In this document: positions 1 to 8,344 of the stretch, piece after piece
Layout: every line of letters starts with the position of its first letter
Numbering within the stretch: position 1 is the first letter of the stretch
DNA from: VXYL01 sp963422285
Lineage (GTDB): Bacteria; Pseudomonadota; Gammaproteobacteria; Pseudomonadales; Azotimanducaceae
Assembly: GCA_963422285.2 (NCBI GenBank)
Contig: CAXXJO010000002.1
Span: 1,054,001 to 1,118,000, forward strand
Length of the DNA stretch: 64,000 bases
Direction of reading: 5' to 3'
Position numbers and translations under genes: made by a program
The notes under the pieces: model-generated
What the model was told of the DNA's origin: nothing
What the model saw: only the letters and a program-made list of their open reading frames with translations
The model's database searches: none

Positions 1-34
1 CCCTTCGTCCATCGGCGCCGAGGATGGCGTCTCG

Positions 35-1030
35 CTACCGCATATCCCGCTGCAAGCTCGTGTATACCCGATCCACGAAGCCGAGGGAGTTCATCACCGG
101 CCCGTAGGCGGCGTCGAAATCCTCTGTGGGACGCGACGCCACCACGTCCATCAGGCCCTTGCCCCCGGCCATCTGCTTGGCCACCCGCTCACGCACCGTT
201 CGCAGCATGTCGATGTAGCGCTGCAAGGCGGCGCTGTCCGTCACCGGACCGTGGCCGGGGATGACGATGCCGTTGGGGCCGAGTTCGTCGAGCACGGCTT
301 GGCAGAACGCGATCATGCCGTCGATGCCACCGCCGCTGTCGGCGTCGATGAACGGGTAGCCGGTGTTGTTGAACACGTCGCCGAGATGGGCGGCGTTGTG
401 CTTGCGAAAGATCACCGCGGCGTCGCCGGCGGTGTGGGCAGGGCCGAAGTGGACCACGTCGATGTCGTCGCCGTTGAACTGGAAGCGCATGCGATCGTCG
501 AACACCATCGCCGGACGCGCCGCCAGCGGATACGCCTGCTGGCGGTATCGAGTCACCACCAGGTTCAAGAGGTTGGTCTTGGCCATCATCGCAGCGGAGT
601 TCTCGTGGGCGACGATCCAGGTGCCAGCCGGGCCGAGGGCCAAGTTGCCCTCGGCATGGTCGAAGTGCCAGTGGGTGTTGATGGCGAAGTCGATGCCACC
701 GGGATCGACCCCGTCGCCGGCGAGCTCGCGGATGGCGGCTTCCACCTTGGGGATCATCTCCGGGAACATATCGTCGACGATCAGCACCCCCTGCTCGCCG
801 ATGGACGCGGCGATGTTGCCGCCGACGCCGAACAGCACGTAGAGGCCGTCGGCCACCTTCTGCGTAGTGATCTCGCCATCCTCGAAGTTCCAGCTGAAGC
901 GTTCGAGAAGCTGTTCGAGATTGAGCGGCTGCTCTGGCTGCTCTGGCTGCTCTGCCTGCCCCGCCTGCTCCTGCTGGGCGCAAGCCAATGCGCCGACGAA
1001 TGCCGCCGCCGCGGCCAGTGCGTGTTTCAT
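35..1030 (-). CDS. MBL-fold metallohydrolase, predicted lipoprotein
   Basis: A 331-residue protein of the metallo-beta-lactamase fold. The zinc motif H-W-H-F-D-H is visible at residues 120-125, and later histidines sit in FGPAHTAGD and IPGHGP contexts, so both metal sites look complete. The N-terminus is a lipoprotein signal with lipobox VGALAC (Cys17), followed by a low-complexity Glu-Gln-Pro linker (about residues 20-36), which suggests attachment to the outer membrane on the periplasmic side. Such proteins resemble quinoprotein-relay or class B3-like hydrolases, but the substrate cannot be read from sequence. It is followed on the same strand, downstream of the acyl-CoA dehydrogenase, with a short gap, so the two may be co-transcribed. 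Confidence 0.9.
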   Translation of the reverse strand: MKHALAAAAAFVGALACAQQEQAGQAEQPEQPEQPLNLEQLLERFSWNFEDGEITTQKVADGLYVLFGVGGNIAASIGEQGVLIVDDMFPEMIPKVEAAIRELAGDGVDPGGIDFAINTHWHFDHAEGNLALGPAGTWIVAHENSAAMMAKTNLLNLVVTRYRQQAYPLAARPAMVFDDRMRFQFNGDDIDVVHFGPAHTAGDAAVIFRKHNAAHLGDVFNNTGYPFIDADSGGGIDGMIAFCQAVLDELGPNGIVIPGHGPVTDSAALQRYIDMLRTVRERVAKQMAGGKGLMDVVASRPTEDFDAAYGPVMNSLGFVDRVYTSLQRDMR

Positions 1031-1048
1031 CTTCCCCTCCCTTGCCGT

Positions 1049-2215
1049 CTAGTCCGGCAAAGCCAGTATGCGTTTGGCGATGATGTTGAGCTGGACTTCC
1101 GAGGTGCCGCCCTCGATGGAGTTGGCCCGGGAGCGCAGCCATTCGCGAGTGGCGGACAGCTCGCGGCCCTCAAACTCGGCCCCCTCCCAGCCGAGCATTT
1201 GGCTGCCCAGGATGGATAGCATGAGGTCGTAGCGGGCCTTGTTCTGCTCGGTGCCGTAGAGCTTGAACATAGACGACAGGAACGTCGGTGCCCGCCCGGA
1301 GCGCATTTCCTCGCCGTTGCGGCGCACGGTGAGGCCGTAGGCGCGGTCCGTGATGCGATGCTCGATCAGCCGAGCGCGCACTCCGGCGTCGGCGATTCGG
1401 CCGTCCTCTGCCCCCAAGTAGCGGCGGGCGAGATCGGCCAGCGGATTGGCCGGCGCGGTGCTGCCGGCCATGCCGCCGATGGAAGCGCGCTCGTATTGCA
1501 ACAGGCGCTTGCCCACGGTCCAGCCCTTGCCGCGCTCGCCCACCAGGTTCTTCTTCGGCACCCGCACGTTGTCCAGGAAGGTCTCGCAGAAAGGCGATGC
1601 GCCGCTGATGAGCTTGATGGGCTTCACCGCGACGCCCGGCGTCTCCATGTCGAACAGGATGAAGGAGATGCCCTCGTGCTTGGGCGCATCGGGGTCCGTG
1701 CGCACTAGGCAGAACATCCAGTCGGCGAAGTTGGCGCCGGAGGTCCAGATCTTCTGGCCGTTGACGATGTAGTCGTCGCCGTCCTCCTCGGCCCGGGTGC
1801 GCAGGCTGGCGAGATCGGAGCCGGAACCCGGTTCGCTGTAGCCCTGGCACCACCAGATATCGCCGTGCGCGATCTTCGGCAAGTGCTCGCGCTTCTGTTC
1901 CTCGGTGCCGAACTCCAACAGCGCCGGGCCGATCATGGACAGGCCCATGCCGGTATGCGGATAGCTGGCGCCGATGCGGCGCAGTTCCTCGTTCAGGACG
2001 CCGGTCCGCTCCCTGTCGAGGCCGCCGCCACCATACTCGGCCGGCCACATCGGCGCAGTCCAGCCCTTCTCCGCCATGCGCTCTAGCCACGTCTTCAATT
2101 CCGGGTTCGCAAACGTGGCTCGCCGTCCGCCGCCCGTGCTGCCGCCGCGTCCGCCGCGCATCGTCGGCGGGCAGTTCTGTTCCAGCCAATCGCGCACTTC
2201 CTCTCGAAAGCTCAT
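1049..2215 (-). CDS. acyl-CoA dehydrogenase family protein
   Basis: A 388-residue flavoprotein. Family signatures seen are YSEPGSGSDLAS (about 126-137, FAD/substrate contact), IWTSGANFADW (about 156-166) and the C-terminal SIEGGTSEVQLNIIAKRIL helix that closes the active site. The reading frame stays open upstream to 2299, but the residues there are unlike the family, so MSFREEV at 2215 is chosen. It should oxidise a CoA thioester with electron-transfer flavoprotein as acceptor; chain length or branched substrate is not evident. A second, only distantly similar acyl-CoA dehydrogenase lies at 59.2 kb. Confidence 0.92.
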   Translation of the reverse strand: MSFREEVRDWLEQNCPPTMRGGRGGSTGGGRRATFANPELKTWLERMAEKGWTAPMWPAEYGGGGLDRERTGVLNEELRRIGASYPHTGMGLSMIGPALLEFGTEEQKREHLPKIAHGDIWWCQGYSEPGSGSDLASLRTRAEEDGDDYIVNGQKIWTSGANFADWMFCLVRTDPDAPKHEGISFILFDMETPGVAVKPIKLISGASPFCETFLDNVRVPKKNLVGERGKGWTVGKRLLQYERASIGGMAGSTAPANPLADLARRYLGAEDGRIADAGVRARLIEHRITDRAYGLTVRRNGEEMRSGRAPTFLSSMFKLYGTEQNKARYDLMLSILGSQMLGWEGAEFEGRELSATREWLRSRANSIEGGTSEVQLNIIAKRILALPD

Positions 2216-2347
2216 TCGCATTCCTATCTTTCCTTGGAAACCATGTTCTTGACAATCCAAGCCACCATAACACGACGTGGTTTTCAAGGCATGGGACAAC
2301 CAGAGCGAAACAAGCGACGATGGTGCCCAGACGTTCTCTATTCCGTC

Positions 2348-3493
2348 TCAACTCCGGTATTCCGTGCCCCGAGCGACCACCATCGCCGGGTCGAACAGCA
2401 CCTGCAAGTCCGCCAGCGGATCGCCACGGACGAATAGCAGATCAGCGGCGGCGCCTTCGCGCAGGATGCCCGTCACGTCGTCGATGCCCAGCGCCTCGGC
2501 ACAGGCGCTGGTCGCGCAGCGCAACGTCTGCACCGGCGAAAGCTCCGCCAGTCGAGCGAACACCGGTAGCGCCCGGGCCAGATCCTGGTGGCGCACATTG
2601 GGAATGCCGGCATCGGTGGAAGCGATCAGGCGGCAGCCCTGCTGCTTCAGACCGCGCATGTTCTCGGTGACGCGAGCGGCGAACTCCGCGCCGAAGCGGC
2701 CCCAGCCGGCATTGATGGTGGGCGACACCCAGATGCCGCGCCGAGCGATTTCCTTCGCCACATCGGGATCGTAGGGCTCCCGAGCGCCGGCTGCGCCGAT
2801 CCAGGAGCAGTGCTCGATGCTGCGCACCCCGGCATTGGCGGCATGGCGGATGCCCGGCGTACCATGGCAGTGGGCGGCCACCGGATAGCCTCGCGCCCTG
2901 GCCGCGGCAACGATAGCGGCGGTGGCAGCCTGATCGAACTGCGCATCCTTGGGCTGGCTGCCCGGCGTCTGCATGCCGCCGGTGGCCATGAGCTTGATGA
3001 GATCGACGCCGTGCTCGTGCTGACGCTCGATGACGGCCTCGGCGGCCTCGATGTCGGCTGCTTCGCCGCCCCAGAAGTGGCAGTGGCCGCCTACCGAAGT
3101 CACCGGCTGGCCGGCGCAGAGCAGACGGGGTCCGGGCAACTCGCCAGCGTTGATCCGATCGCGCAGCTCCAGTTCCAGCCAGTCGCCGCCACCGAGATCC
3201 CGAGCGGTGGTAATGCCGGCCCGCACCATGGCCTCGGCACGGATCGCCATCTTCTTCCGCACCAGGTCCGGCGGCTGGGCGAGTTGATCGGCGACGGTCT
3301 TAAAGGCAGGGTCCAGCACCATGTGGACGTGGGCGTCGATCAGGCCGGGAATCACCGTCAGCCCCTGGCAATCCTCGCCGTCGAAGTCGTTGCCCACCGC
3401 GGCGATGGTTTGGTCCTCCACGGCGATGGAATCCGCCGCCAAGTAGCCGTCTGCGACGCCATCCCAGATATGCACCTTGCTGTAGACGGGCAT
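2348..3493 (-). CDS. imidazolonepropionase-like amidohydrolase
   Basis: A 381-residue member of the amidohydrolase superfamily. The binuclear metal site can be followed: H55-x-H57 in GLIDAHVHM, the bridging lysine K167 in LIKLMATGG, histidines at about 208/210 and 228 (SIEHCSW), and D294 in STDAG. This pattern fits the Xaa-Pro dipeptidase/imidazolonepropionase-like branch that hydrolyses N-acyl amino acids, dipeptides or lactams; no signal peptide, so cytoplasmic. It begins 5 bp after the stop of the yjbQ-type gene, so both probably form one transcript. Confidence 0.9.
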   Translation of the reverse strand: MPVYSKVHIWDGVADGYLAADSIAVEDQTIAAVGNDFDGEDCQGLTVIPGLIDAHVHMVLDPAFKTVADQLAQPPDLVRKKMAIRAEAMVRAGITTARDLGGGDWLELELRDRINAGELPGPRLLCAGQPVTSVGGHCHFWGGEAADIEAAEAVIERQHEHGVDLIKLMATGGMQTPGSQPKDAQFDQAATAAIVAAARARGYPVAAHCHGTPGIRHAANAGVRSIEHCSWIGAAGAREPYDPDVAKEIARRGIWVSPTINAGWGRFGAEFAARVTENMRGLKQQGCRLIASTDAGIPNVRHQDLARALPVFARLAELSPVQTLRCATSACAEALGIDDVTGILREGAAADLLFVRGDPLADLQVLFDPAMVVARGTEYRS

Positions 3494-3497
3494 GGCT

Positions 3498-3911
3498 CTA
3501 TCCTCCAGGCAGGACGTTGACCACGATATGGCGCTGGCCTGGACGATGGAGGTGCTCCCAGAGGAAGATGCCCTGCCAAGTTCCCAGCGCCATGCGCCCG
3601 TTCATCACCGGAATGGAGAGGTGGGTCTGAGTGAGAGCGCCCTTGATGTGTGCCGGCATGTCGTCCGCGCCTTCCTCGACATGGGTGTAGAGAGGGTCGT
3701 TCTCCGGCACGAGCCGGTGCAGGAAAGTCTCCAAATCCCGCCGCACTGCCGCATCCGCGTTCTCCTGAATAACCAGGCTGGCCGACGTGTGGCGGATGAA
3801 GACCGTCGCCAGCGCGTCCTGCGCTGCACTCGACGCCACCGCCCGCGCCACCTCGCGGGTGATCTCGTAGAGCCCCTGGCCGTGGACGGCGACCACAAGT
3901 TCGACGTTCAT
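3498..3911 (-). CDS. yjbQ: YjbQ/UPF0047 family protein
   Basis: About 137 residues in the YjbQ (secondary thiamine-phosphate synthase enzyme) family: VFIRHTSASLVIQENAD followed by VRRDLETFL, then H..GADDMPAHIK and the C-terminal WEHLHRPGQRHIVVNVL. The frame is open to 3965, but MNVELVV is taken as start because it matches the family length. E. coli YjbQ has weak thiamine-phosphate synthase activity that rescues thiE mutants; the true role is unclear. The neighbourhood fits a thiamin theme because the divergent gene is preceded by a TPP riboswitch. It is the first gene of a two-gene unit with the amidohydrolase. Confidence 0.88.
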   Translation of the reverse strand: MNVELVVAVHGQGLYEITREVARAVASSAAQDALATVFIRHTSASLVIQENADAAVRRDLETFLHRLVPENDPLYTHVEEGADDMPAHIKGALTQTHLSIPVMNGRMALGTWQGIFLWEHLHRPGQRHIVVNVLPGG

Positions 3912-4109
3912 GGGCGACATTCCTAACAAGACACGAAGAGAAGAATAGTCGAACCCGCCCGGCATCGGCCATTGCAGCGATCCGTCTTCCTCAATGCGTC
4001 GGATTCAAGAAGCGCGCCAGCCCCTCATCCGGCGCCTAGTTCCCGGAGAATCGCGCCACCACCTTCGCAGCGCTTGACTCCCAGGCACTGCCGGCATCAG
4101 AATGCCGTC

Positions 4110-4196
4110 GTCACTAAGGGGCGGCCGTAGGCCTGAGACGCTGTCAAGCGGACCCTTCGAACCTGATCCGGACAATACCGGCGGAGGGATGGTGAG
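4110..4196 (+). promoter_or_regulatory. TPP (thiamin pyrophosphate) riboswitch
   Basis: The conserved THI-element blocks appear in order: TCAC closing stem (4111-4114), GGGGCGGC, GGCCTGAGA (4130-4138), ACCCTTCGAACCTGATC (4152-4168), then AATACCGGCGGAGGGA (4174-4189) and the matching GTGA (4192-4195). CTGAGA and the CCTGATC/GCGGAGGGA blocks form the pyrimidine and pyrophosphate pockets in known TPP aptamers. It ends about 50 nt before the TonB receptor start at 4245, so it most likely represses that gene when TPP is plentiful. Given the short expression platform with the ribosome site GAGGAG at 4233, translational control is likely. Confidence 0.93.
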
Positions 4197-4244
4197 TTGG
4201 GCACAGCGCTTCGACATCCGCCTCCGCCCAACGAGGAGAGCAAG

Positions 4245-6335
4245 ATGTCGAGAACCACTACCGCAACGATCCTGTCGGCAGCCGTCCTGGCGAGCGCACC
4301 TGCGTTCGGCGACGACATCGGCGACAACGACGCCGAAATCGAGGAGATCGTCGTCACCGCCACCTTCCGCAGCGAAGACCTGAATCGCGTCCCGTCGAGC
4401 ATCGACGTCCTCGACGCCGATACCATCGCGGCTCGCAGCGCCACGCATCTCGACGACTTGCTCGGCGCCATCCCCAACCTGAACTTCGCAAAAGGCGCCT
4501 CGCGGGCGCGCTTTTTGCAGCTGCGCGGCATCGGCGAGCGAGGGCAGTTCGATGAGCCTCTCAACTCCTCGGTAGGGCTGATCGTCGACAGCGTCGATCT
4601 CTCCGGCATCGGCACCGTCGCCGGCCTGTTCGATGTCGAACAGGTAGAAGTGCTGCGCGGGCCGCAAGGAACCCTCTACGGCGCCAACGCCCTCGCCGGG
4701 CTGGTGAACGTCGTCACCAACGCCCCGACCGAGCTTGCCGAAGGCCGCGTCGAGGTCAGCGCCGGAACCTACGGCGCCTACGGCGTCGGCGCGGTGGCTT
4801 CCGGACCGCTGTCCGACCGCGTCCGGGGCCGCGTCGCGGTGCGCATCGACGAAAGCAACGGCTTCATCGACAACGACTACTTGGGCCGGGACGACACGGA
4901 CAACACCCGCGATCGAACGCTGCGCGGCAAACTCTCGTGGGATGTTTCCACGGCCACCGTCGTAGACCTCGCCGCCGGCGTGCTCGATGCCGAAAATGGC
5001 TACGACGCATTTTCGCTGGACAACGTGCGCACGACCTTGACCGACCAGCCCGGCCGCGACATCCAGGAGACAGTCTACGGCACCGCCGCTATCCGCTGGC
5101 ACGGCAACGACGCCTTCACCGCCCGCGCCCACCTCGGCATCGCGACCTCGGACATCGCCTACGGCTACGACGCCGACTGGGTGCATCCGGGCTTCCATCC
5201 CGACGGCTACGCCGGCACGGACGAATACCTGCGCGACCGGAGCACGCTCACCGCGCAGGCGCGTCTCGTCTCCAAACCCGGCCGCCGCGTCTTCAACGAT
5301 TCCACCGACTGGACGGCCGGCGTCTACCTGTTCAAACAGGATGTGGACCTGCTGCGACGATCGGACTTCATCCCTCGGGACTTCACCAGCGCCTTTGGCA
5401 TCGATCGGCTCGCCTTCTTCGGCCAGATCGAAACCGCGCTCGGCAACGACGCCATGCTCACCGTAGGCCTGCGCCTGGAGCGCCACTCGTCCGAATACCA
5501 AAACAACGACGGCATCGCCTTCGCCCCGGACGACAACCTCGCCGGCGGGCGCATTGCACTGAGCCGTCAACTGACCGAGGGCGCAGCGGCCTATGGTTCG
5601 GTCTCCCGAGGCTACAAGGCCGGCGGCTTCAACATCAGCGGCACCCTGCCGGCGGATCTGCTGGTCTACGATCCGGAGACGCTGTGGAACTACGAAGCCG
5701 GCATCAAGGCGCAATCTCGAGACGGCCGCCTGCGCGGGCGCGTGGCGCTGTTTCGCATGCAGCGCGTCGACGTGCAGATCGAAAGCTCCCTGGTGCGCCG
5801 TCCGGCCGATGACGGCGCCGAAGTGGAGTTCATCCAGTACGTCGGCAACGCTGCCGAGGGCAGCAACCAGGGTCTGGAACTGGACTTGCAATACGACGCC
5901 GGCAACGCCTTGCTGTTCGCTCGGGCTGGCCTCCTGGACACCGAGTACCAGGACTACATCACCGGGGACGGCGAGGATTTCGACGGCCGCGATCAAGCCC
6001 ATGCGCCCCGCTACCAGCTCAACGCCGGCTTGGAGTTCTCGTTCGGCGCCAGCGGGAACTACTACGCCCGCATCGAGGCGGAGGCGCGCGACGACTTCTA
6101 CTTCTCCGACAACCACAACTTCAAGTCCAAGGCATACCAGCTCGTCCACGCCAGCGCCGGCTACCGAGGCCCAAACTGGTCCGTGCGCGCCTGGGGCAGG
6201 AACCTCGCCGACGAAGACTACTTCGTGCGCGGATTCTTCTTCGGCAACGACCCTCGCGACGGCTACACGGGACGCGGATTCACCCAACTCGGCGACCCGC
6301 GACACCTGGGCGTGACGGTATCGGTTGCCTGGTAG
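4245..6335 (+). CDS. TonB-dependent receptor, probable thiamin transporter
   Basis: A 696-residue outer-membrane receptor. Signal peptide residues 1 to about 22, TonB box IEEIVVTA (32-39), plug domain with VEVLRGPQGTLYGANALAG, then a beta-barrel rich in alternating aromatic strands and ending in a terminal Trp (VTVSVAW). GAGGAG lies 7 nt before ATG 4245; in-frame upstream codons are not receptor-like. The TPP riboswitch in its leader strongly suggests import of thiamin or its phosphates across the outer membrane; the substrate claim rests on regulation, not on the barrel sequence. No inner-membrane thiamin permease is seen in the window. Confidence 0.92.
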   Translation: MSRTTTATILSAAVLASAPAFGDDIGDNDAEIEEIVVTATFRSEDLNRVPSSIDVLDADTIAARSATHLDDLLGAIPNLNFAKGASRARFLQLRGIGERGQFDEPLNSSVGLIVDSVDLSGIGTVAGLFDVEQVEVLRGPQGTLYGANALAGLVNVVTNAPTELAEGRVEVSAGTYGAYGVGAVASGPLSDRVRGRVAVRIDESNGFIDNDYLGRDDTDNTRDRTLRGKLSWDVSTATVVDLAAGVLDAENGYDAFSLDNVRTTLTDQPGRDIQETVYGTAAIRWHGNDAFTARAHLGIATSDIAYGYDADWVHPGFHPDGYAGTDEYLRDRSTLTAQARLVSKPGRRVFNDSTDWTAGVYLFKQDVDLLRRSDFIPRDFTSAFGIDRLAFFGQIETALGNDAMLTVGLRLERHSSEYQNNDGIAFAPDDNLAGGRIALSRQLTEGAAAYGSVSRGYKAGGFNISGTLPADLLVYDPETLWNYEAGIKAQSRDGRLRGRVALFRMQRVDVQIESSLVRRPADDGAEVEFIQYVGNAAEGSNQGLELDLQYDAGNALLFARAGLLDTEYQDYITGDGEDFDGRDQAHAPRYQLNAGLEFSFGASGNYYARIEAEARDDFYFSDNHNFKSKAYQLVHASAGYRGPNWSVRAWGRNLADEDYFVRGFFFGNDPRDGYTGRGFTQLGDPRHLGVTVSVAW

Positions 6336-6469
6336 CCGCCCGCTGGAGCGCCAGCTTCACAGCCCAGCCACCCAAACGGGCAGCTGGGCCGGTCGGGCAT
6401 GGGGGCTCAGCCGGAAACGACGGGCCGCGATCGCCAAGGCGATGGCGGAGGCATCAAGACCGACGATTT

Positions 6470-6657
6470 CCTGGAACTGCCGATGCGCAATGGTTCCCGC
6501 AGCAGCGCCGCGGCACACCGCTCTTCGTCCGCCTTGGAATAGAAGACATTGGCCTTGCCAAACGCAGCTCGAACCCCTGCACCCGCGCCGGATGCTCGGG
6601 CAGCAGGTTGCCGAGAGCCGTTGCTGGATAATGGGTTGCGGCGATAGTGAGCAGCAA
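6470..6657 (-). pseudogene. hen1: 5' fragment of hen1 (RNA 2'-O-methyltransferase)
   Basis: Starting with TTG at 6657, six bases past the PhyH stop, the minus strand reads LLLTIAATHYPATALGNLL then HPARVQGFELR, and after a one-base shift near 6555 continues KANVFYSKADEERCAAALL. These pieces match the N-terminal ligase-activating region of bacterial Hen1, the 3'-terminal RNA ribose 2'-O-methyltransferase that works with the Pnkp RNA-repair kinase/ligase. Only about 60 of roughly 460 codons remain and no Pnkp gene is seen, so this is a relic. Confidence 0.6.
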
Positions 6658-6662
6658 GGCGG

Positions 6663-7643
6663 TCAGCTGCCCACCTTCCAGCCGCGCCACATGTCGTCGC
6701 TCACCGCGGGATCGTGGCGCAACAGCTTGGCGTCCTTGAACCACTCGAACTGGCCGGCATGCTTGTGTTCTTCCGCAGTCAGCACGTCGCCCTTGCGCAT
6801 GAAGTCGGCGAACACCGCCCAGCGGATGTCGCTGCCGAGATGAATGCCGGCGGAGTGAACCGTGCGACCATGCCAGAATATCACCGTGCCCTTGTCGCCG
6901 ACCAGCTCCACCGGCTCGATGTTCGCCACCACTTGGCGCATCGCATCGCGGTAGGTTGGCAGCGGGGACCAGTTGGCCTCGGTTCGATGCGCCTGGAACA
7001 GGATGCGATGGCTGCCGGGATAGACCGTGAAGCCGCCGTTGCGGGGCACTACGTCGTCCAGGTAGGCGCAAGCGTTCAGTTGCTGACACACTTGATCCGT
7101 ATGCGGGCCCAGCGCGGCGCCACTGACGCCCGACGGGGGCGCGGCGGGCGGGGACGTAGTGGGCAGGGGCGTAGTGGGAAAAACGGCATAGACGCCTCGG
7201 GTTCTTTGGCTAGGCCGCAGATCGTCGCCGAGCAGCGCTTCGGCCACGCACCGCACGTCGGGATTGTTCGGCACCAGATCGAGCAGGTAATCGGCGTCGC
7301 CGAGATCGTGGAGCTTCACGGCGGCACCCGAATAGACGATGCGCTGACGCCCCTGATAGAGGCCGGACTTCGCCGGCGGCGGCATGGGCGCCCACTGCGG
7401 ATCCAGCCATGTCGTTCTATCCTCGCGGGACAGCGACCATGCAGAGCCGCGCGCAACGGGAACTCGGTCCAGCAAGTACGACCAGACTCGGTCCAGCGCC
7501 GCATCGAGCGCGTCCGAGGCGATCAGTCCCCGCTTGACGACAAAGCCGTGCTCAAGGAAGAAGTCGATCTCCGCACGGGATAGCGCCTCGCCCGCCACCT
7601 CCAGATTCGGCATCTCGAACACGACGCTGGCTTTGCGAAGCAT
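6663..7643 (-). CDS. phytanoyl-CoA dioxygenase (PhyH) family protein
   Basis: About 326 residues, Fe(II)/2-oxoglutarate oxygenase fold. The metal ligands H181-x-D183 (GPHTDQ) and a distal histidine in FWHGRTVHSAG (about 263) are present, with GGFTVYPGSH between them as usual for PhyH proteins. The frame is open to 7715, but MLRKASV at 7643 is preferred; MPNLEV ten residues later is an alternative. A Pro/Ala/Thr-rich loop (about 158-175) is unusual. It follows the GFA-family gene by about 30 bp on the same strand. The oxygenated substrate is unknown. Confidence 0.85.
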   Translation of the reverse strand: MLRKASVVFEMPNLEVAGEALSRAEIDFFLEHGFVVKRGLIASDALDAALDRVWSYLLDRVPVARGSAWSLSREDRTTWLDPQWAPMPPPAKSGLYQGRQRIVYSGAAVKLHDLGDADYLLDLVPNNPDVRCVAEALLGDDLRPSQRTRGVYAVFPTTPLPTTSPPAAPPSGVSGAALGPHTDQVCQQLNACAYLDDVVPRNGGFTVYPGSHRILFQAHRTEANWSPLPTYRDAMRQVVANIEPVELVGDKGTVIFWHGRTVHSAGIHLGSDIRWAVFADFMRKGDVLTAEEHKHAGQFEWFKDAKLLRHDPAVSDDMWRGWKVGS

Positions 7644-7674
7644 TGCCTTGGTGCTCCGGGCCTCGGCCGTGGGA

Positions 7675-8055
7675 CTACGGAGGCAGCTGGCCGTGGCGCG
7701 GATGGTCGCCGGCAAAGTCGTAGGTGCTCGGCTTGTCGTCCAGGTATATCTCGCCAGCCAGCTGGAATTGCTCGGCTTCGTCGAAGGCGCCGACCCACAT
7801 GATGTACCGACCCGGCTTCAGGAAATAGAAGAGATGCGAACCACACTGCTCGCAGAAGCCCCGCTCGGCCCAGTCGGACGAGGCATATCGCTTGATGTGC
7901 TCCTCGCCGGTGAAGCGTACCGACTGCACTTCCGCAGCCATCGCCGGACTGCCGTTCCATCGGCGGCACATGGAGCAGTGGCAGGCGCTGATCTCGGCTT
8001 CAACGCCCTCCGCCTCGAACCGCACTGCGCCGCACAGGCACCTTCCCGTGGCCAT
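7675..8055 (-). CDS. GFA family (glutathione-dependent formaldehyde-activating-like) protein
   Basis: A 126-residue zinc protein of the GFA/CENP-V fold. Cysteines fall in the family pattern: C6-x-C8 (RCLCGAVRF), C25-x-C27-x-x-C30 (ACHCSMCRRW) and C68-x-x-C71 (FCEQCGSHL). Family members bind two zincs; few have a proven reaction, and the formaldehyde-activating name should not be taken literally. MATGRC at 8055 matches the usual N-terminus. A sigma70-like promoter lies about 30-60 bp upstream, and PhyH follows, so the two probably share a transcript. Confidence 0.9.
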   Translation of the reverse strand: MATGRCLCGAVRFEAEGVEAEISACHCSMCRRWNGSPAMAAEVQSVRFTGEEHIKRYASSDWAERGFCEQCGSHLFYFLKPGRYIMWVGAFDEAEQFQLAGEIYLDDKPSTYDFAGDHPRHGQLPP

Positions 8056-8084
8056 ATCGACTCCAGATCGAATTACGCGGTTGT

Positions 8085-8113
8085 ACTCTATGCTGCCGGT
8101 CGTGCTATGTAAA
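8085..8113 (-). promoter_or_regulatory. putative sigma70 promoter for the GFA/PhyH pair
   Basis: On the minus strand a TTTACA hexamer (8113-8108) is separated by 17 bp from TAGAGT (8090-8085), placing a start of transcription about 20-25 bp before the GFA ATG. Five of six and four of six matches to the sigma70 consensus. Adjacent upstream is a 15-bp tandem repeat (8111-8140). Confidence 0.4.
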
Positions 8114-8140
8114 GGCAGGCCGGGTAAAGGCAGGCCGGAT
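8111..8140 (+). repeat. 15-bp tandem repeat, two copies
   Basis: AAAGGCAGGCCGGGT followed directly by AAAGGCAGGCCGGAT, differing at one base. It abuts the -35 hexamer of the putative GFA promoter and could bind a regulator or be a simple slippage product. Confidence 0.7.
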
Positions 8141-8344
8141 AGTGTCTCGGTTTGGCTTTTTCGTCCAACGGAAACAAAGAGTCGCGATTCCAACCGATAC
8201 GCTGCCAGAGGCCGCCGGCTTGCCGCTTGCGCTGCGTCGAGGCGAAACGTTCCGGTTACCAGCGCAAGGCAGCTTCTTCCTCAGCTACGGCCTATCGACG
8301 ACGCCGGCGATTGCGCAATAGCGCGAGCGAAGCGGTGGCTGCCG

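Noticed and set aside
4005..6305. 766-codon open frame on the minus strand opposite the TonB receptor
   Set aside because: Val/Gly/Ala-rich antisense shadow typical of GC-rich DNA; the plus strand has a complete receptor with signal peptide, TonB box and riboswitch.
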